From Natranaeroarchaeum sp042663585 (GTDB lineage: Archaea > Halobacteriota > Halobacteria > Halobacteriales > Natronoarchaeaceae), in NCBI RefSeq assembly GCF_042663585.1, contig NZ_JBHTAN010000006.1, positions 1,550,001 through 1,614,000 on the forward strand: 64,000 bases of DNA, written 5' to 3'. Made by a program: the position numbers and the translations under genes. Shown here piece after piece: positions 34,398-44,184 of the stretch. A model generated the notes under the pieces. That model was not told the origin of the DNA and made no database searches. It worked only from the letters and a program-made list of their open reading frames with translations. Each line of letters begins with the position of its first letter. The stretch's first letter is position 1.

Positions 34398-36233
34398 ATG
34401 ACCGACGGGTTCGACTACGGCGTCTACGACCGGGGACGGAATCTGAACTACTGGAAACTCGACGGGACGCTCCGGCGGGAACTGGAGCGGGTCTACGACG
34501 AGGGCGAGTTCGAGTGGGCCCAGCCACGGCTCTCGGCCTTCGGCGCGGCCTCGGGCCACGTGATAGCCGACAACGCCGATTACGTCGACGACCACGGTCC
34601 CGAACTGCAGTCACACGACAGATACGGAGATATCGTAAACCGGGTCGAGTACGTCGCCGAGCAGTTCGAGAACGAACGGTTAGCCTATGGCTCGGGAGTC
34701 GTCGCCGACGCGTTTCAGGCACCCCCCGGACGGGACGAACCGATGCCGATGAGTCACAATCTCGGGATGCTCTACTTGCTTTCGTACAGCGATCCGGGAC
34801 TCGCCTGTCCCGTCGCCATGACGGGCGGCGCGGCGCTCGTCCTCGAACGGTTCGACGACGGCGACCTTGCCGAGTACTTCTCCGCGCTTACCAGCCGCGA
34901 GTACGACGACCTGATCGAGGGCGCGATGTTCCTGACCGAGGAGCAGGGTGGGAGCGATGTGGGCGCGACCGAGACGACCGCAGAGTACGACGAATCCGCC
35001 GAATGCTGGCGGCTCACCGGCGAGAAGTGGTTCTGTTCGAACATCGACGCCGAAGGGACGCTCGCGCTCGCTCGCACCGAGGACGCGCCGGCGGGAACCG
35101 AGGGACTCTCGATGTTTCTGGTGCCCCACGGCGACGGCGAGGGTGTTCTGACAAAAGAGCGGCGGGCCGAGCGGTCCGACGCCACGGTCGAGGACGGTCT
35201 CAACGACCAGCGCTACCGGCGGCTAAAGGACAAACTCGGCACGATCAGCGTCCCGACCGGCGAGGTGGAACTCGATGAGACGAAGGCGTTCCTCGTCGGC
35301 AAGCAGGAGGCCGGGTTCAAGCAGATGGCCCAGATGCTGAACCTCGAACGGCTCTCGAACGCCGCCGCGGCCTGCGGGATCATGGGGCGGGTACTGCTGG
35401 AGAGCAAAGTAAAAGCGGCGAACAGGGAGGCGTTCGGCCAGACCATCGATCAGTACCCACTGATGCGCGAGGATCTCGTCGACATGGCGGTCGATCACGA
35501 GGCAGCGACGGCATTTACCTTCGAGACCGCACGGCTGTTCTCCGAGCACGTCACGGCTCGGCGGGCGGGCGAGTCCGACGACGAAGCCTACCGGCTGATG
35601 CGACTGCTGACACCCATCGCAAAGCTCCGGACGGGCCGGCTGGCGGTCGATACCGCCTCCTACGGCATGGAGATCCAGGGCGGCAACGGCTACGTGAACG
35701 ATTTCGTGACGAACCGACTCCTGCGGGACGCACAGGTGTTGCCCATCTGGGAGGGGACCGAGAACATCCTCTCGCTCGACGTGTTGCGCGCGCTCGACCG
35801 TGAGGACGCGTTCAACCCCTTCGCCGCGGTCGTACAGGAGCGTCTCGACGCCGTCTCACATCCGGCGCTCGCCGATAGCGTTGCGACCGTCACCGACGAG
35901 TTCCACGATCTGACCGCGGCCGCGGCGACGCTTGCCGCGGAGGACGGCGAGTACGCTCAACTGTCCGCCAAGCGGCTTGCGCACTACATCTTCGACGTAT
36001 TCACCGCCAGCCTGTTGCTCGCACAGGCACAGGAGCGGATCGAGGAGGGCGACGGTCGCCTGGCTCTGGTCGCCGAGCGGTTCGTCGACCGACGCCTCGC
36101 AGAGAGCGAGGCTCGCAACATCACCGACGGAAGCCGCTTCGCAGTCGAGCGGTTCGAACCGATCGTTCGATTCGCGTCAGTGGATCTTGCCGACCTCGCC
36201 GACTCGGAAGCGGCGGCGGCCGACGACGACTGA
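34398..36233 (+). CDS. Acyl-CoA dehydrogenase, AidB-like
   Basis: This is a 611-residue flavoprotein of the large AidB-type branch. FAD-binding motifs are MFLTEEQGGSDVGATET and EKWFCSNIDAEGTLAL; near the C-terminal side, GMEIQGGNGYVNDF is followed by LPIWEGTENI, in which the Glu is at the catalytic-base position. An additional acidic C-terminal domain of about 150 residues follows. Substrates of this branch are poorly known. ATG 34398 is favoured because TACTATTATG lies about 30 bases upstream; an ATG at 34371 would overlap that TATA-like element. It starts just after the tfe operon on the same strand. Confidence 0.85.
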   Translation: MTDGFDYGVYDRGRNLNYWKLDGTLRRELERVYDEGEFEWAQPRLSAFGAASGHVIADNADYVDDHGPELQSHDRYGDIVNRVEYVAEQFENERLAYGSGVVADAFQAPPGRDEPMPMSHNLGMLYLLSYSDPGLACPVAMTGGAALVLERFDDGDLAEYFSALTSREYDDLIEGAMFLTEEQGGSDVGATETTAEYDESAECWRLTGEKWFCSNIDAEGTLALARTEDAPAGTEGLSMFLVPHGDGEGVLTKERRAERSDATVEDGLNDQRYRRLKDKLGTISVPTGEVELDETKAFLVGKQEAGFKQMAQMLNLERLSNAAAACGIMGRVLLESKVKAANREAFGQTIDQYPLMREDLVDMAVDHEAATAFTFETARLFSEHVTARRAGESDDEAYRLMRLLTPIAKLRTGRLAVDTASYGMEIQGGNGYVNDFVTNRLLRDAQVLPIWEGTENILSLDVLRALDREDAFNPFAAVVQERLDAVSHPALADSVATVTDEFHDLTAAAATLAAEDGEYAQLSAKRLAHYIFDVFTASLLLAQAQERIEEGDGRLALVAERFVDRRLAESEARNITDGSRFAVERFEPIVRFASVDLADLADSEAAAADDD

Positions 36234-36284
36234 GCACGACGTTCGGGGGTCGGACCTCGCAGACGCTCCCGCACTCCCGGCGCG

Positions 36285-36292
36285 TTTTTATT
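36285..36292 (+). promoter_or_regulatory. TATA box of the CinA-like gene
   Basis: TTTTTATT is centred about 26 bases before ATG 36315. Confidence 0.6.
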
Positions 36293-36314
36293 CTCCACGC
36301 CGCAAGTAGCCGGT

Positions 36315-37013
36315 ATGCACGTCGCACTAGTCAACGTCGGGGACGAGATACTGTCGGGTGACACGACGAACACGAACGCCACCTGGCTCTGCGAGCGTCT
36401 CGACGAGCGCGGTGTCGACGTCGAGCGGATCACGGTCATCCCCGACCGCGTCGGTGAAATCGCCCGCGTGGTCAACGAGTATCGCGTCGAGTACGACGCC
36501 CTGATCGTCACCGGTGGGCTGGGTCCGACCCACGACGACATGACGATGGAGGCCGTCGCCGCCGCGTACGGTAGAGCGGTCGAATCGAACGAGGAAGCCC
36601 TGGAGTGGATCGTCGAGGAGGGTGGCTACGCCCGCAAGGACCTGGCCGAGGGGACGAGTCACATCCCTGCCGGTGCGCGCCCGCTTCACAACGAGGTCGG
36701 CGTTGCACCTGGCTGTGTCGTCGACGAGGAGGTGTACGTCCTGCCGGGCGTCCCCGCCGAGATGCGCGGGATGTTCGAGTCCATCGCCGACGAGTTTGTC
36801 GGCGAGCAACGCTACGCCAGGACCGTCACTATCGATGAACCCGAAAGTGCCCTCCTCGACCGGATCGAGGAGCTACGCGGTCGCTTCGACGTCGGTGTCG
36901 GCGTCTATCCCGGCGAGTACGTCCGGGTGAAGCTTACCGGAACCGACCCCGGGGCCGTCGAATCGGCGGCCGGTTGGCTCCACGAGCGGGTCGACGTTCG
37001 GGACACGGAGTAG
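36315..37013 (+). CDS. CinA/MoaB-type molybdopterin-binding domain protein
   Basis: This is a 232-residue protein of the competence/damage-inducible CinA N-terminal family. The core motifs are VGDEILSGDTTNTNATWL, VTGGLGPTHDDMT and VLPGVPAEMRGMF, which match the molybdopterin-binding fold. In bacteria this domain has pyrophosphatase activity tied to nucleotide salvage; here the C-terminal deamidase domain of full CinA is absent. The substrate is therefore uncertain. It has its own TATA box and is convergent with a 36-residue membrane protein, four bases between stops. Confidence 0.85.
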   Translation: MHVALVNVGDEILSGDTTNTNATWLCERLDERGVDVERITVIPDRVGEIARVVNEYRVEYDALIVTGGLGPTHDDMTMEAVAAAYGRAVESNEEALEWIVEEGGYARKDLAEGTSHIPAGARPLHNEVGVAPGCVVDEEVYVLPGVPAEMRGMFESIADEFVGEQRYARTVTIDEPESALLDRIEELRGRFDVGVGVYPGEYVRVKLTGTDPGAVESAAGWLHERVDVRDTE

Positions 37014-37017
37014 CCGG

Positions 37018-37128
37018 CTACCGGAACAGCGAAAACAGCCACGCGAGCGTTATCAGGATGCTCCCGCCGAGCACGATGAGACTGGTCTCCCACATCGGCA
37101 GTCCGGCTTCGAGAGGGATCGGCGTCAT
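37018..37128 (-). CDS. 36-residue single-helix membrane protein
   Basis: Reading the minus strand from ATG 37128 gives 36 codons and a TAG at 37018. The product begins MTPIPLEAGLPMWETS and continues into one hydrophobic helix (LIVLGGSILITLAWLFSLF) ending in Arg. A TTTAAGAG element (complement of 37151-37158) is centred 27 bases upstream, exactly right for a leaderless transcript. It fits neatly between the convergent CinA-like gene (four-base gap) and the divergent YihY gene. The function is unknown; tiny membrane proteins of this sort often act as partners of larger membrane proteins. Confidence 0.6.
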   Translation of the reverse strand: MTPIPLEAGLPMWETSLIVLGGSILITLAWLFSLFR

Positions 37129-37150
37129 ATCGGCTTCTTTCCGGCGTGTG

Positions 37151-37158
37151 CTCTTAAA
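37151..37158 (-). promoter_or_regulatory. TATA box of the 36-residue protein
   Basis: On the minus strand TTTAAGAG is centred 27 bases before ATG 37128. Confidence 0.55.
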
Positions 37159-37182
37159 CTTTGAGAAGCCTCGGTTGCATCC

Positions 37183-37192
37183 GATTTACTAT
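37183..37192 (+). promoter_or_regulatory. TATA box of the YihY-type gene
   Basis: GATTTACTAT is centred about 27 bases before ATG 37215 and supports that start over an upstream in-frame ATG at 37161. Confidence 0.5.
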
Positions 37193-37214
37193 CCAGAAAC
37201 CCTATACTGTGAAT

Positions 37215-38030
37215 ATGGACCCGCAGGCGACCGCTCGCTCCGTCATCGATCGGATGAGTGAGAACAACGTCACCTTCCTGGCCGCCAGTATCGCGTACTA
37301 CGCGTTCTTCTCGGTCGTCCCGCTGTTGCTGTTGACGCTCTCTGTCGGATCACTCGTTGGCGGCGAGGCGTTCGCCGAACGTATCGTCTCCCTCGTCGGG
37401 GACCAACTCTCCTCGTCAGGCGAGTCGCTCGTCAGCGATGCACTGGAAAACCCCGACGGACGCACTGGTGCATCGATCGTCGGCTTAGTCGGGTTGACCT
37501 GGTCAGCGATCAAGGTGTTCCGGGCGGTCGACACGTCGTTCGACCGGATCTACGTATCGGATGTCACGACCTCTCTGCCCCGTCAGATCCGGAACGGGCT
37601 AACCGTCCTTCTGCTGGTCGGTCTCGGCATCGTCGTGATGCTCGGCGTTGGGACGTTCATTCGGCGAGCGACCATCGTCGGCCCACTCTTCGTCGACCTG
37701 TTCGGTCTGGTCGCCCTGTTGGTCGGATTGACGATCGTGTTCCTGCCACTGTACTACACCATGCCGCCGACAGCGATGACCGTTCGGGAGGCGCTACCCG
37801 GAACCGTTGTGGCCACGATCGGCTGGATCGGTCTGCAGATCGGCTTCCAGATCTACACCACCTATGCTGCGAGCTTCGAGGCCTACGGGATACTCGGCGG
37901 CGTCTTGCTCTTTCTGACGTGGCTCTACTTCGGCGCAATCTTGCTCTTGCTCGGGGCCGTGGTGAACGCCGTCGTCGCAGACGATGCGACGGAGACCGCC
38001 GAAGCGGAAACGGCGGCACCCGCCGAGTGA
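37215..38030 (+). CDS. YihY/BrkB family inner-membrane protein
   Basis: This is a 271-residue polytopic membrane protein with six hydrophobic segments. Family marks are VTFLAASIAYYAFFSVVPLLLL near the start, RAVDTSFDRIY in the middle and GGVLLFLTWLYFGAILLLLGA near the end. The family was once labelled as ribonuclease BN, which was an error; its true role (possibly export or envelope homeostasis) is unknown. The last 20 residues are acidic and Ala-rich. The start follows a TATA element at leaderless spacing. The NAD-kinase-family gene follows after 42 bases with its own TATA. Confidence 0.85.
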   Translation: MDPQATARSVIDRMSENNVTFLAASIAYYAFFSVVPLLLLTLSVGSLVGGEAFAERIVSLVGDQLSSSGESLVSDALENPDGRTGASIVGLVGLTWSAIKVFRAVDTSFDRIYVSDVTTSLPRQIRNGLTVLLLVGLGIVVMLGVGTFIRRATIVGPLFVDLFGLVALLVGLTIVFLPLYYTMPPTAMTVREALPGTVVATIGWIGLQIGFQIYTTYAASFEAYGILGGVLLFLTWLYFGAILLLLGAVVNAVVADDATETAEAETAAPAE

Positions 38031-38040
38031 CCGACAGCCG

Positions 38041-38050
38041 CGTTTTTAAC
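38041..38050 (+). promoter_or_regulatory. TATA box of the NAD-kinase-family gene
   Basis: CGTTTTTAAC is centred about 27 bases before ATG 38073. Confidence 0.55.
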
Positions 38051-38072
38051 CGTCGCCCCGCTACGTCGGAGC

Positions 38073-39176
38073 ATGCGTCGTATCGGCGTCGTCGTGAATC
38101 CGGTTGCTGGCATGGGCGGGCGCGTCGGACTCAAGGGTACCGACGGAAAGGTCGACGAGGCGATCGACCGTGGTGCCGAACCGCGGTCGTTCGACCGGGC
38201 AGTCGCGGCCCTGGAGTCCCTCGCCCGCCACGACTCGGATATCGAGTTGCTCGTTGCCGGTGGCGTGATGGGTGCCGACGCCGCTCGCGAGGCTGGCTTC
38301 GATCCCGAGGTCGTCACTCGGCCCGACGGAGAGACACCGGGTGAGACGAGCGCCGCCGACACCTGCGAGGCAGTACGGGCTTTCGTCGAAGCCAACGTCG
38401 ATCTCGTGCTATTCGTGGGCGGCGACGGCACGGCGGTCGACGTCGCCGAGGTGCTGGATCGCCAGGAGGTGACGACGCCGATGCTCGGCGTCCCTGCCGG
38501 TGTCAAAGTGTACTCGTCGGTGTTCGGCGTTACACCGAAAGAGGCCGGCCGCATCGCCGCGACCTACGACCGAGTCGAGCCACGCGAAATAAACGATATC
38601 GACGAGGACGCCTACCGCGGCGGCGACGTCGAGACCGAACTGCGCGCGGTTCGGCCCGTGCCAGTCGCCGACGAACTACAGGCCAGCAAACAGATCGGCG
38701 GCGGGAGCGTCGAGACCCTGGCGGCAGGCTTTGCGGACAGCGTCGACTCCGGCACCACCTACGTTCTCGGGCCCGGCAGCACGCTCGGCGCGATCAAACG
38801 CGAACTCGGTTTCGATGGCTCGCCGCTCGGCGTGGACGTCTGGCGTGCGGTCGGGCGTGACGGCGATACGCCCGAGGGTAAAGTACTCGTCGAGGACGCG
38901 AGCGAGGCGGAAATCCTGGCGGCGCTGGGTGAGTCGAACGTGGCTGTCGTCTCGCCGATCGGCGGACAGGGCTTCATTTTCGGCCGCGGGAACGACCAGA
39001 TCTCGCCGGCGGTGCTGGAACGCTGTGAGGTCGAAGTCGTCGCCTCGAAGGCGAAACTCGACGACCTCGACGTGCTCCGCGTAGACACTGGCGACGAGGC
39101 CGTCGACGACTCGCTACGTGGCTGGATGAAAGTACGTGTCGGCCGGTTCGAGCGGCGGATGATGCAGGTCCGGTGA
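38073..39176 (+). CDS. ATP-NAD kinase family protein (COG3199 type)
   Basis: This is a 367-residue protein with the NAD-kinase/diacylglycerol-kinase fold. It begins RRIGVVVNPVAGMGGRVGLKGTDG and has the catalytic GGDG motif in LFVGGDGTAVDVAEVL. A later GSTLGAIKREL segment fits the family's second conserved region. It is longer than ordinary archaeal NAD kinase and belongs to the separate COG3199 branch, whose substrate is not firmly known. It probably phosphorylates NAD or a related small molecule in the cytoplasm. Confidence 0.8.
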   Translation: MRRIGVVVNPVAGMGGRVGLKGTDGKVDEAIDRGAEPRSFDRAVAALESLARHDSDIELLVAGGVMGADAAREAGFDPEVVTRPDGETPGETSAADTCEAVRAFVEANVDLVLFVGGDGTAVDVAEVLDRQEVTTPMLGVPAGVKVYSSVFGVTPKEAGRIAATYDRVEPREINDIDEDAYRGGDVETELRAVRPVPVADELQASKQIGGGSVETLAAGFADSVDSGTTYVLGPGSTLGAIKRELGFDGSPLGVDVWRAVGRDGDTPEGKVLVEDASEAEILAALGESNVAVVSPIGGQGFIFGRGNDQISPAVLERCEVEVVASKAKLDDLDVLRVDTGDEAVDDSLRGWMKVRVGRFERRMMQVR

Positions 39177-39227
39177 GGTCAGGTGCGGTCTACTATCTCT
39201 CTGCGAATATTGTATAAAGACGCTGTC

Positions 39228-39239
39228 GAATATATTATG
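39228..39239 (+). promoter_or_regulatory. TATA region of the PhoU-type gene
   Basis: GAATATATTATG is the core promoter candidate. It lies 30 bases before an in-frame ATG at 39263 and about 68 before the preferred ATG 39302; a further TGTATAAAG lies at 39211-39219. Confidence 0.5.
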
Positions 39240-39258
39240 ACATCATCTAGAATGATGT
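39240..39258. promoter_or_regulatory. Inverted repeat next to the TATA box of the PhoU-type gene
   Basis: ACATCAT and ATGATGT form a perfect 7-base inverted repeat around CTAGA. It lies directly downstream of the TATA element, at or just before the expected transcription start, which is where a repressor would block polymerase. Autoregulation by the AbrB-like domain of the downstream protein is a guess. Confidence 0.5.
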
Positions 39259-39301
39259 GCGTATGGATAAGATTAAGGTGACCTCAATGTTATATGGGGG
39301 C

Positions 39302-40333
39302 ATGGAAACGCGAAAGGTGCAGCGGCTCGGGCCGTCGACGCTCGCGATGACGTTGCCCGCGGAATGGGCGTCCGAACACGACGTCGAAAAGGGCGACGAA
39401 GTCTCCCTGCGAATGAGTGGTAAAGGGACGCTAACGGTGTTGTCGGAGTCGGCAAACACCGACGAATCGGAAGCGATCATCAGAGCCGACGACCTCGACG
39501 CCGACGCCGTCGAGCGAGCGATCGTCGCCCAGTACGTGCTCGGGCGGCGTGTCATCCGGATCGACCAGACCGAAGGCGCGCTGTCGAGCGACCACATCAA
39601 CGCAGTCTACCGCGCCGAGACGCAGTTGATGGGACTGGGTGTGATCGAGGAGACCCCCGAGAGTATCGCCATCCGCTGTTCGGTCGATCCCGAGGACTTC
39701 ACGCTCGACAACCTGCTCGAACGGCTGGAGTCGACCGGGTCGACGATGCGCGGCGAGGGGATCAAGGCGCTCGCCCACGGCAACGCCGACCTCGCACAGC
39801 GCGCCCTGAACCGCGAACGGCAGGCCAACAAGATCTTTGTCCTCCTGCTCCGTCTGATCTTCACTGCCTACCAGAACCCCAACCTCGCACGGGCGGTCGG
39901 ACTCGAATCCGGCTTCCCACTGATCGGCTACCGGTCGATCGCGAAGAACCTCGAACTGACCGCGGACAACGCCGAGGATATCGCAGAGATCGTCATGGAG
40001 AGCGACGACCACTCCCTGCAGGTCGACAGCGACACCATGCGTCGGATCCGCGAGTTTACCGACGACGTCGACGAGCTAACCCAACTCGGCGTCGAAAGCG
40101 CCGTCGAGCGCGATTACGACAAGACGATCGAGGCCCGCAAACGGTTCCACGAGATCGGCGACCGCGAACAGGAGATCCTCGCCGACCTCCCCGAGATGGA
40201 AAACGAGGACCTGCTGGAGGTGCGGGAAGTGCTCGTCAGCCTCAAACAGACCGCCGAGTACGCGATGCGAAACGCCGAAATCGCCGCAAACCTCGCACTG
40301 AACGAGGAGTCCGAGCACACGACCATCAAGTAG
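39302..40333 (+). CDS. PhoU-type phosphate regulator with AbrB-like N-terminal domain
   Basis: This is a 343-residue protein. Residues 1-48 form a swapped-hairpin AbrB/SpoVT-type DNA-binding domain (METRKVQRLGPSTLAMTLPAEWA, VEKGDEVSLR). The rest is PhoU-like: two three-helix repeats with acid-rich helices (RIREFTDDVDELTQLGVESA and REVLVSLKQTAEYAMRNAEIAANLAL). Archaeal proteins of this type are annotated as phosphate-uptake regulators. ATG 39302 is the usual family start, with GGGGG before it; an upstream ATG at 39263 would give a leaderless start from the TATA and 13 more residues. No phosphate transporter genes are adjacent. Confidence 0.85.
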   Translation: METRKVQRLGPSTLAMTLPAEWASEHDVEKGDEVSLRMSGKGTLTVLSESANTDESEAIIRADDLDADAVERAIVAQYVLGRRVIRIDQTEGALSSDHINAVYRAETQLMGLGVIEETPESIAIRCSVDPEDFTLDNLLERLESTGSTMRGEGIKALAHGNADLAQRALNRERQANKIFVLLLRLIFTAYQNPNLARAVGLESGFPLIGYRSIAKNLELTADNAEDIAEIVMESDDHSLQVDSDTMRRIREFTDDVDELTQLGVESAVERDYDKTIEARKRFHEIGDREQEILADLPEMENEDLLEVREVLVSLKQTAEYAMRNAEIAANLALNEESEHTTIK

Positions 40334-40565
40334 TCCTCGTTCCTCAGTGATCACCGGCACGCCGCCGAGACCCACTCTCGTGGCGACGACGACCGTCCCG
40401 AGGAGTTCGACCAGTGTGACGGCGGCAATCCGTAGCTTGCTCCCGGACAGTGCGGTTCTGAGGATGACGAGTGACATCCACCTTCGACCGTCGACACCGA
40501 TGTGGATACAACCGGCGTGGTGAGATCTAACAAGAGCTAAGTTTCCCCCGTTGAAACGAGGATAC

Positions 40566-40763
40566 ATGTCTACACAGTCGGCGGGACCGACGGACAAAGA
40601 GACCGGCTACGCGATACTGTTCGGTGTTCTCGCGACGATCAGTGCGGCGGTAATGTACGTCGGGGCGACCTCGCTTGCGCCCCAACTCGTCGGCGCGTTC
40701 GGGTTCGCCGCAGTGCTCGTCTTCGGCGCGCTCACAATCCTCTCGATCCAGATTTACGGCTGA
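40566..40763 (+). CDS. Small two-helix membrane protein
   Basis: This is a 65-residue protein. After a short polar N-terminus (MSTQSAGPTDKETG) come two hydrophobic segments, about residues 15-33 and 38-62, separated by Ser/Leu/Ala-Pro. The family has no function known to me. It sits between the PhoU-type gene and a small helix-turn-helix-like gene, all plus strand, with 55 bases to the next start. The upstream 232 bases hold no other convincing gene. Confidence 0.65.
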   Translation: MSTQSAGPTDKETGYAILFGVLATISAAVMYVGATSLAPQLVGAFGFAAVLVFGALTILSIQIYG

Positions 40764-40818
40764 GGGACACTCCTCCTCGAAAAGTGTTAAGCGCGTGGAC
40801 CCCCTAGCGCGCGATAGG

Positions 40819-41043
40819 ATGACCGAGTACACGGAGGAAGAACGCCGTATCGTCTCGTACCTGCGCGAGAGCGCCTCCGGCGGCGAAGGCTACTTCAGAG
40901 CAAAAAACATCGCCGAGTCGCTGGGACTGACAGCAAAACAGGTCGGGTCGCGGCTTCCGATGCTGGCCGAAAAGGCCGAGGAAGTCGATATCGAGAAGTG
41001 GGGACGAGCACGGTCGACGACTTGGAGAGTAACGGTCAGCTAG
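40819..41043 (+). CDS. Small winged-helix-like protein (DUF7123-like)
   Basis: This is a 74-residue protein with helix-turn-helix character: TEEERRIVSYLRESASGGEGYF, then AKNIAESLGLTAKQVGSRLPMLAEKA as the likely recognition part, ending KWGRARSTTWRVT. The GLTAKQVGSRLPML segment resembles the recognition helix of winged-helix regulators. Its target is unknown. ATG 40819 is the first in-frame ATG of the conserved core; the open frame extends upstream into the neighbour and is not used. Confidence 0.7.
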   Translation: MTEYTEEERRIVSYLRESASGGEGYFRAKNIAESLGLTAKQVGSRLPMLAEKAEEVDIEKWGRARSTTWRVTVS

Positions 41044-41092
41044 TTACGCCGCTTCCAGCGGACTTTTACCCCCGTGGTCGTCAGAGTATTAT

Positions 41093-41527
41093 ATGACCGT
41101 CCGGGTTGAGCGTACGTTCGAGTTGGCCGTGCCGCCGGAGCGCGTCTGGGAGTTCATCGCCAGCCCGGAGCAACGCGCTCGCGCGATCAGTGTCGTCTCC
41201 GAATTCACGTTGAACGACGAAGACGGCCGGAAGGCGACGTGGCAAGTCGATCTTCCGATCCCGATCGTGAACCGCACTGCCTCCGTCGAAACGGAGGACG
41301 TGACCCGCGAACCGCCGAACTACGTCAAGTTCGTCGGCCGCTCGAAACTGATGCGGGTCACTGGCGAGCACGAGATCGAAGCGATCGATGGGGGAAGCCG
41401 CGTCGTAAACCGCTTCGTTGTCGATGGCCGACTGCCGGGCGTGGAGCGTTACTTCGAGAAGAACCTCGACGCCGAACTCGGTAATCTGGAGGCCGCACTC
41501 CGGAGCGATACCGGAACTGAAGAATGA
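41093..41527 (+). CDS. SRPBCC/CoxG-like protein
   Basis: This is a 144-residue protein with the START/SRPBCC ligand-binding fold: VERTFELAVPPERVWEFIASPEQRA at the start, a central strand series, and a long C-terminal helix (RYFEKNLDAELGNLEAAL). CoxG members bind lipids or cofactors and are linked with CO-dehydrogenase or quinone biology in some bacteria; nothing here confirms that. It overlaps the nitrilase gene by four bases (ATGA), so the two are coupled and probably act in one process. Confidence 0.75.
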   Translation: MTVRVERTFELAVPPERVWEFIASPEQRARAISVVSEFTLNDEDGRKATWQVDLPIPIVNRTASVETEDVTREPPNYVKFVGRSKLMRVTGEHEIEAIDGGSRVVNRFVVDGRLPGVERYFEKNLDAELGNLEAALRSDTGTEE

Positions 41528-42327
41528 AACTCGCGCTGGCACAACTCGGAATCGAAGCCGCCGCCGTCGAGGAGAACCGGCGACGCGCCGAGGACGCCAT
41601 CGCTACTGCGGCGGCGAAAGGCGCGGACATCGTTGCGCTCCCCGAAATTTTCAACGTCGGCTACTTCGCGTTCGACGTCTACGAGCGACTCGCAGAGCCA
41701 CTCGACGGCGAGACGCTGACGCGGATGGCCGATTCGGCCGCCGAACACGGCATCGGAGTCGTCGCCGGAAGCATCGTCGAGGATCTGGCCGCCACCGAAA
41801 CCGCACAGACGCCCGCCGAGTCGGGACTCGCAAACACGACCGTCTTCTTCGATCGGGAGGGACGCCGGCAAGGCGTCTACCGCAAACGCCATCTCTTCGG
41901 CTACGACTCCGCCGAGGCCGAACTGCTCGTCCCCGGCGAGCGCGACACCGTCGTCGACTTCGAGGGGTTCTCGGTCGGGATGACGACCTGCTATGACCTC
42001 CGCTTTCCCGAGCAGTTCCGTCGCCTCGCGGAGCAGGGCGCGACCCTGATCGTCGTGCCGAGCGCGTGGCCGTACCCCCGGGTCGAGCACTGGGAGACGC
42101 TCTCACGGGCCCGGGCGATAGAGAACCAGCAGTACATCGCCACGGTCAACGGCTCTGGGGAGTTCGACGACGCGACGCTCCTGGGCCGTTCGACGGTGTA
42201 CGATCCCTGGGGGACGACGCTCGCATCGTCGAGCGACCAGCCGAGGCTGGTGACCGCAGAGATCGATCCGGGCGTCGTCGAGCGCGTTCGAGAGGAGTTC
42301 CCCGCGTGGCGTGACCGTCGACACTGA
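41524..42327 (+). CDS. Carbon-nitrogen hydrolase (nitrilase superfamily)
   Basis: This is a 267-residue amidase-type hydrolase with the complete Glu-Lys-Cys triad: Glu in ALPEIFNVGY, Lys in YRKRHLFGYD and Cys in GMTTCYDLRFPE. Length and layout fit the carbon-nitrogen hydrolase family that cleaves deaminated glutathione, omega-amides or carbamoyl compounds; the substrate here is not resolved. It is translationally coupled to the CoxG-like gene. Beyond its stop comes the candidate structured RNA and the convergent aldehyde dehydrogenase. Confidence 0.88.
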   Translation: MKLALAQLGIEAAAVEENRRRAEDAIATAAAKGADIVALPEIFNVGYFAFDVYERLAEPLDGETLTRMADSAAEHGIGVVAGSIVEDLAATETAQTPAESGLANTTVFFDREGRRQGVYRKRHLFGYDSAEAELLVPGERDTVVDFEGFSVGMTTCYDLRFPEQFRRLAEQGATLIVVPSAWPYPRVEHWETLSRARAIENQQYIATVNGSGEFDDATLLGRSTVYDPWGTTLASSSDQPRLVTAEIDPGVVERVREEFPAWRDRRH

Positions 42328-42400
42328 CCGCTGTCCGGGAGCGATCCAGGCGTCGATACCCTCCAGCGGGCGACGGGATCTCTGTGCCCAGAACAGTGCA

Positions 42401-42407
42401 TTTATAC
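42401..42407 (+). promoter_or_regulatory. TATA box ahead of the candidate structured RNA
   Basis: TTTATAC is centred 25 bases before the left arm of the first hairpin at 42428, the right distance for transcription to begin exactly there. No protein start follows at the matching distance. Confidence 0.5.
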
Positions 42408-42427
42408 GGAGACGGGCCGAAAGACTG

Positions 42428-42520
42428 TTGCCGGCACATCGACGCTTTTCACGTCGCGCCGGCAAACGCTCGTCGCGCTCGACCCGTCCACACCGGGGCC
42501 GTCCTAGGTGGCCCCGGTTT
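42428..42520 (+). ncRNA. Candidate structured noncoding RNA
   Basis: Three consecutive hairpins can be drawn. H1 (42428-42465) pairs TTGCCGGC with GCCGGCAA around an inner CGACG/CGTCG stem. H2 (42472-42483) pairs GTCG with CGAC. H3 (42492-42518) pairs the 9-base ACCGGGGCC with GGCCCCGGT. A TATA box lies 25 bases before H1, so the predicted transcript begins at H1. The region has no coding potential on either strand and lies between two convergent genes. It matches no RNA family I can recall; the 3' end is not defined. It could instead be a bidirectional terminator, but the promoter argues against that. Confidence 0.45.
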
Positions 42521-42584
42521 CACGGCTCGATGCTCCTCGGCTCCACCCCCTCTCACTTTCGAGATACCGACTCGCTAGCCGACG

Positions 42585-44096
<1,512 letters not shown>

Positions 44097-44184
44097 GGTC
44101 GAACCTGATGAAAGTAGGCCGCCTATCATGAAAAAAGCACCTCTGCCGTGAGGCATGTTGACGTGTGTCGGGAAAATTAACTGA

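Noticed and set aside
40334..40565. Hydrophobic minus-strand frame beginning MSLVILRTALSG near 40473
   Set aside because: It has no stop before running deep into the PhoU-type gene antisense and no promoter; the gap appears empty apart from upstream signals for the gene at 40566.
42428..42520. Interpretation of the hairpin cluster as SRP RNA or RNase P RNA
   Set aside because: It is far too short and lacks the conserved elements I would expect of either RNA, so only a generic structured RNA is proposed.
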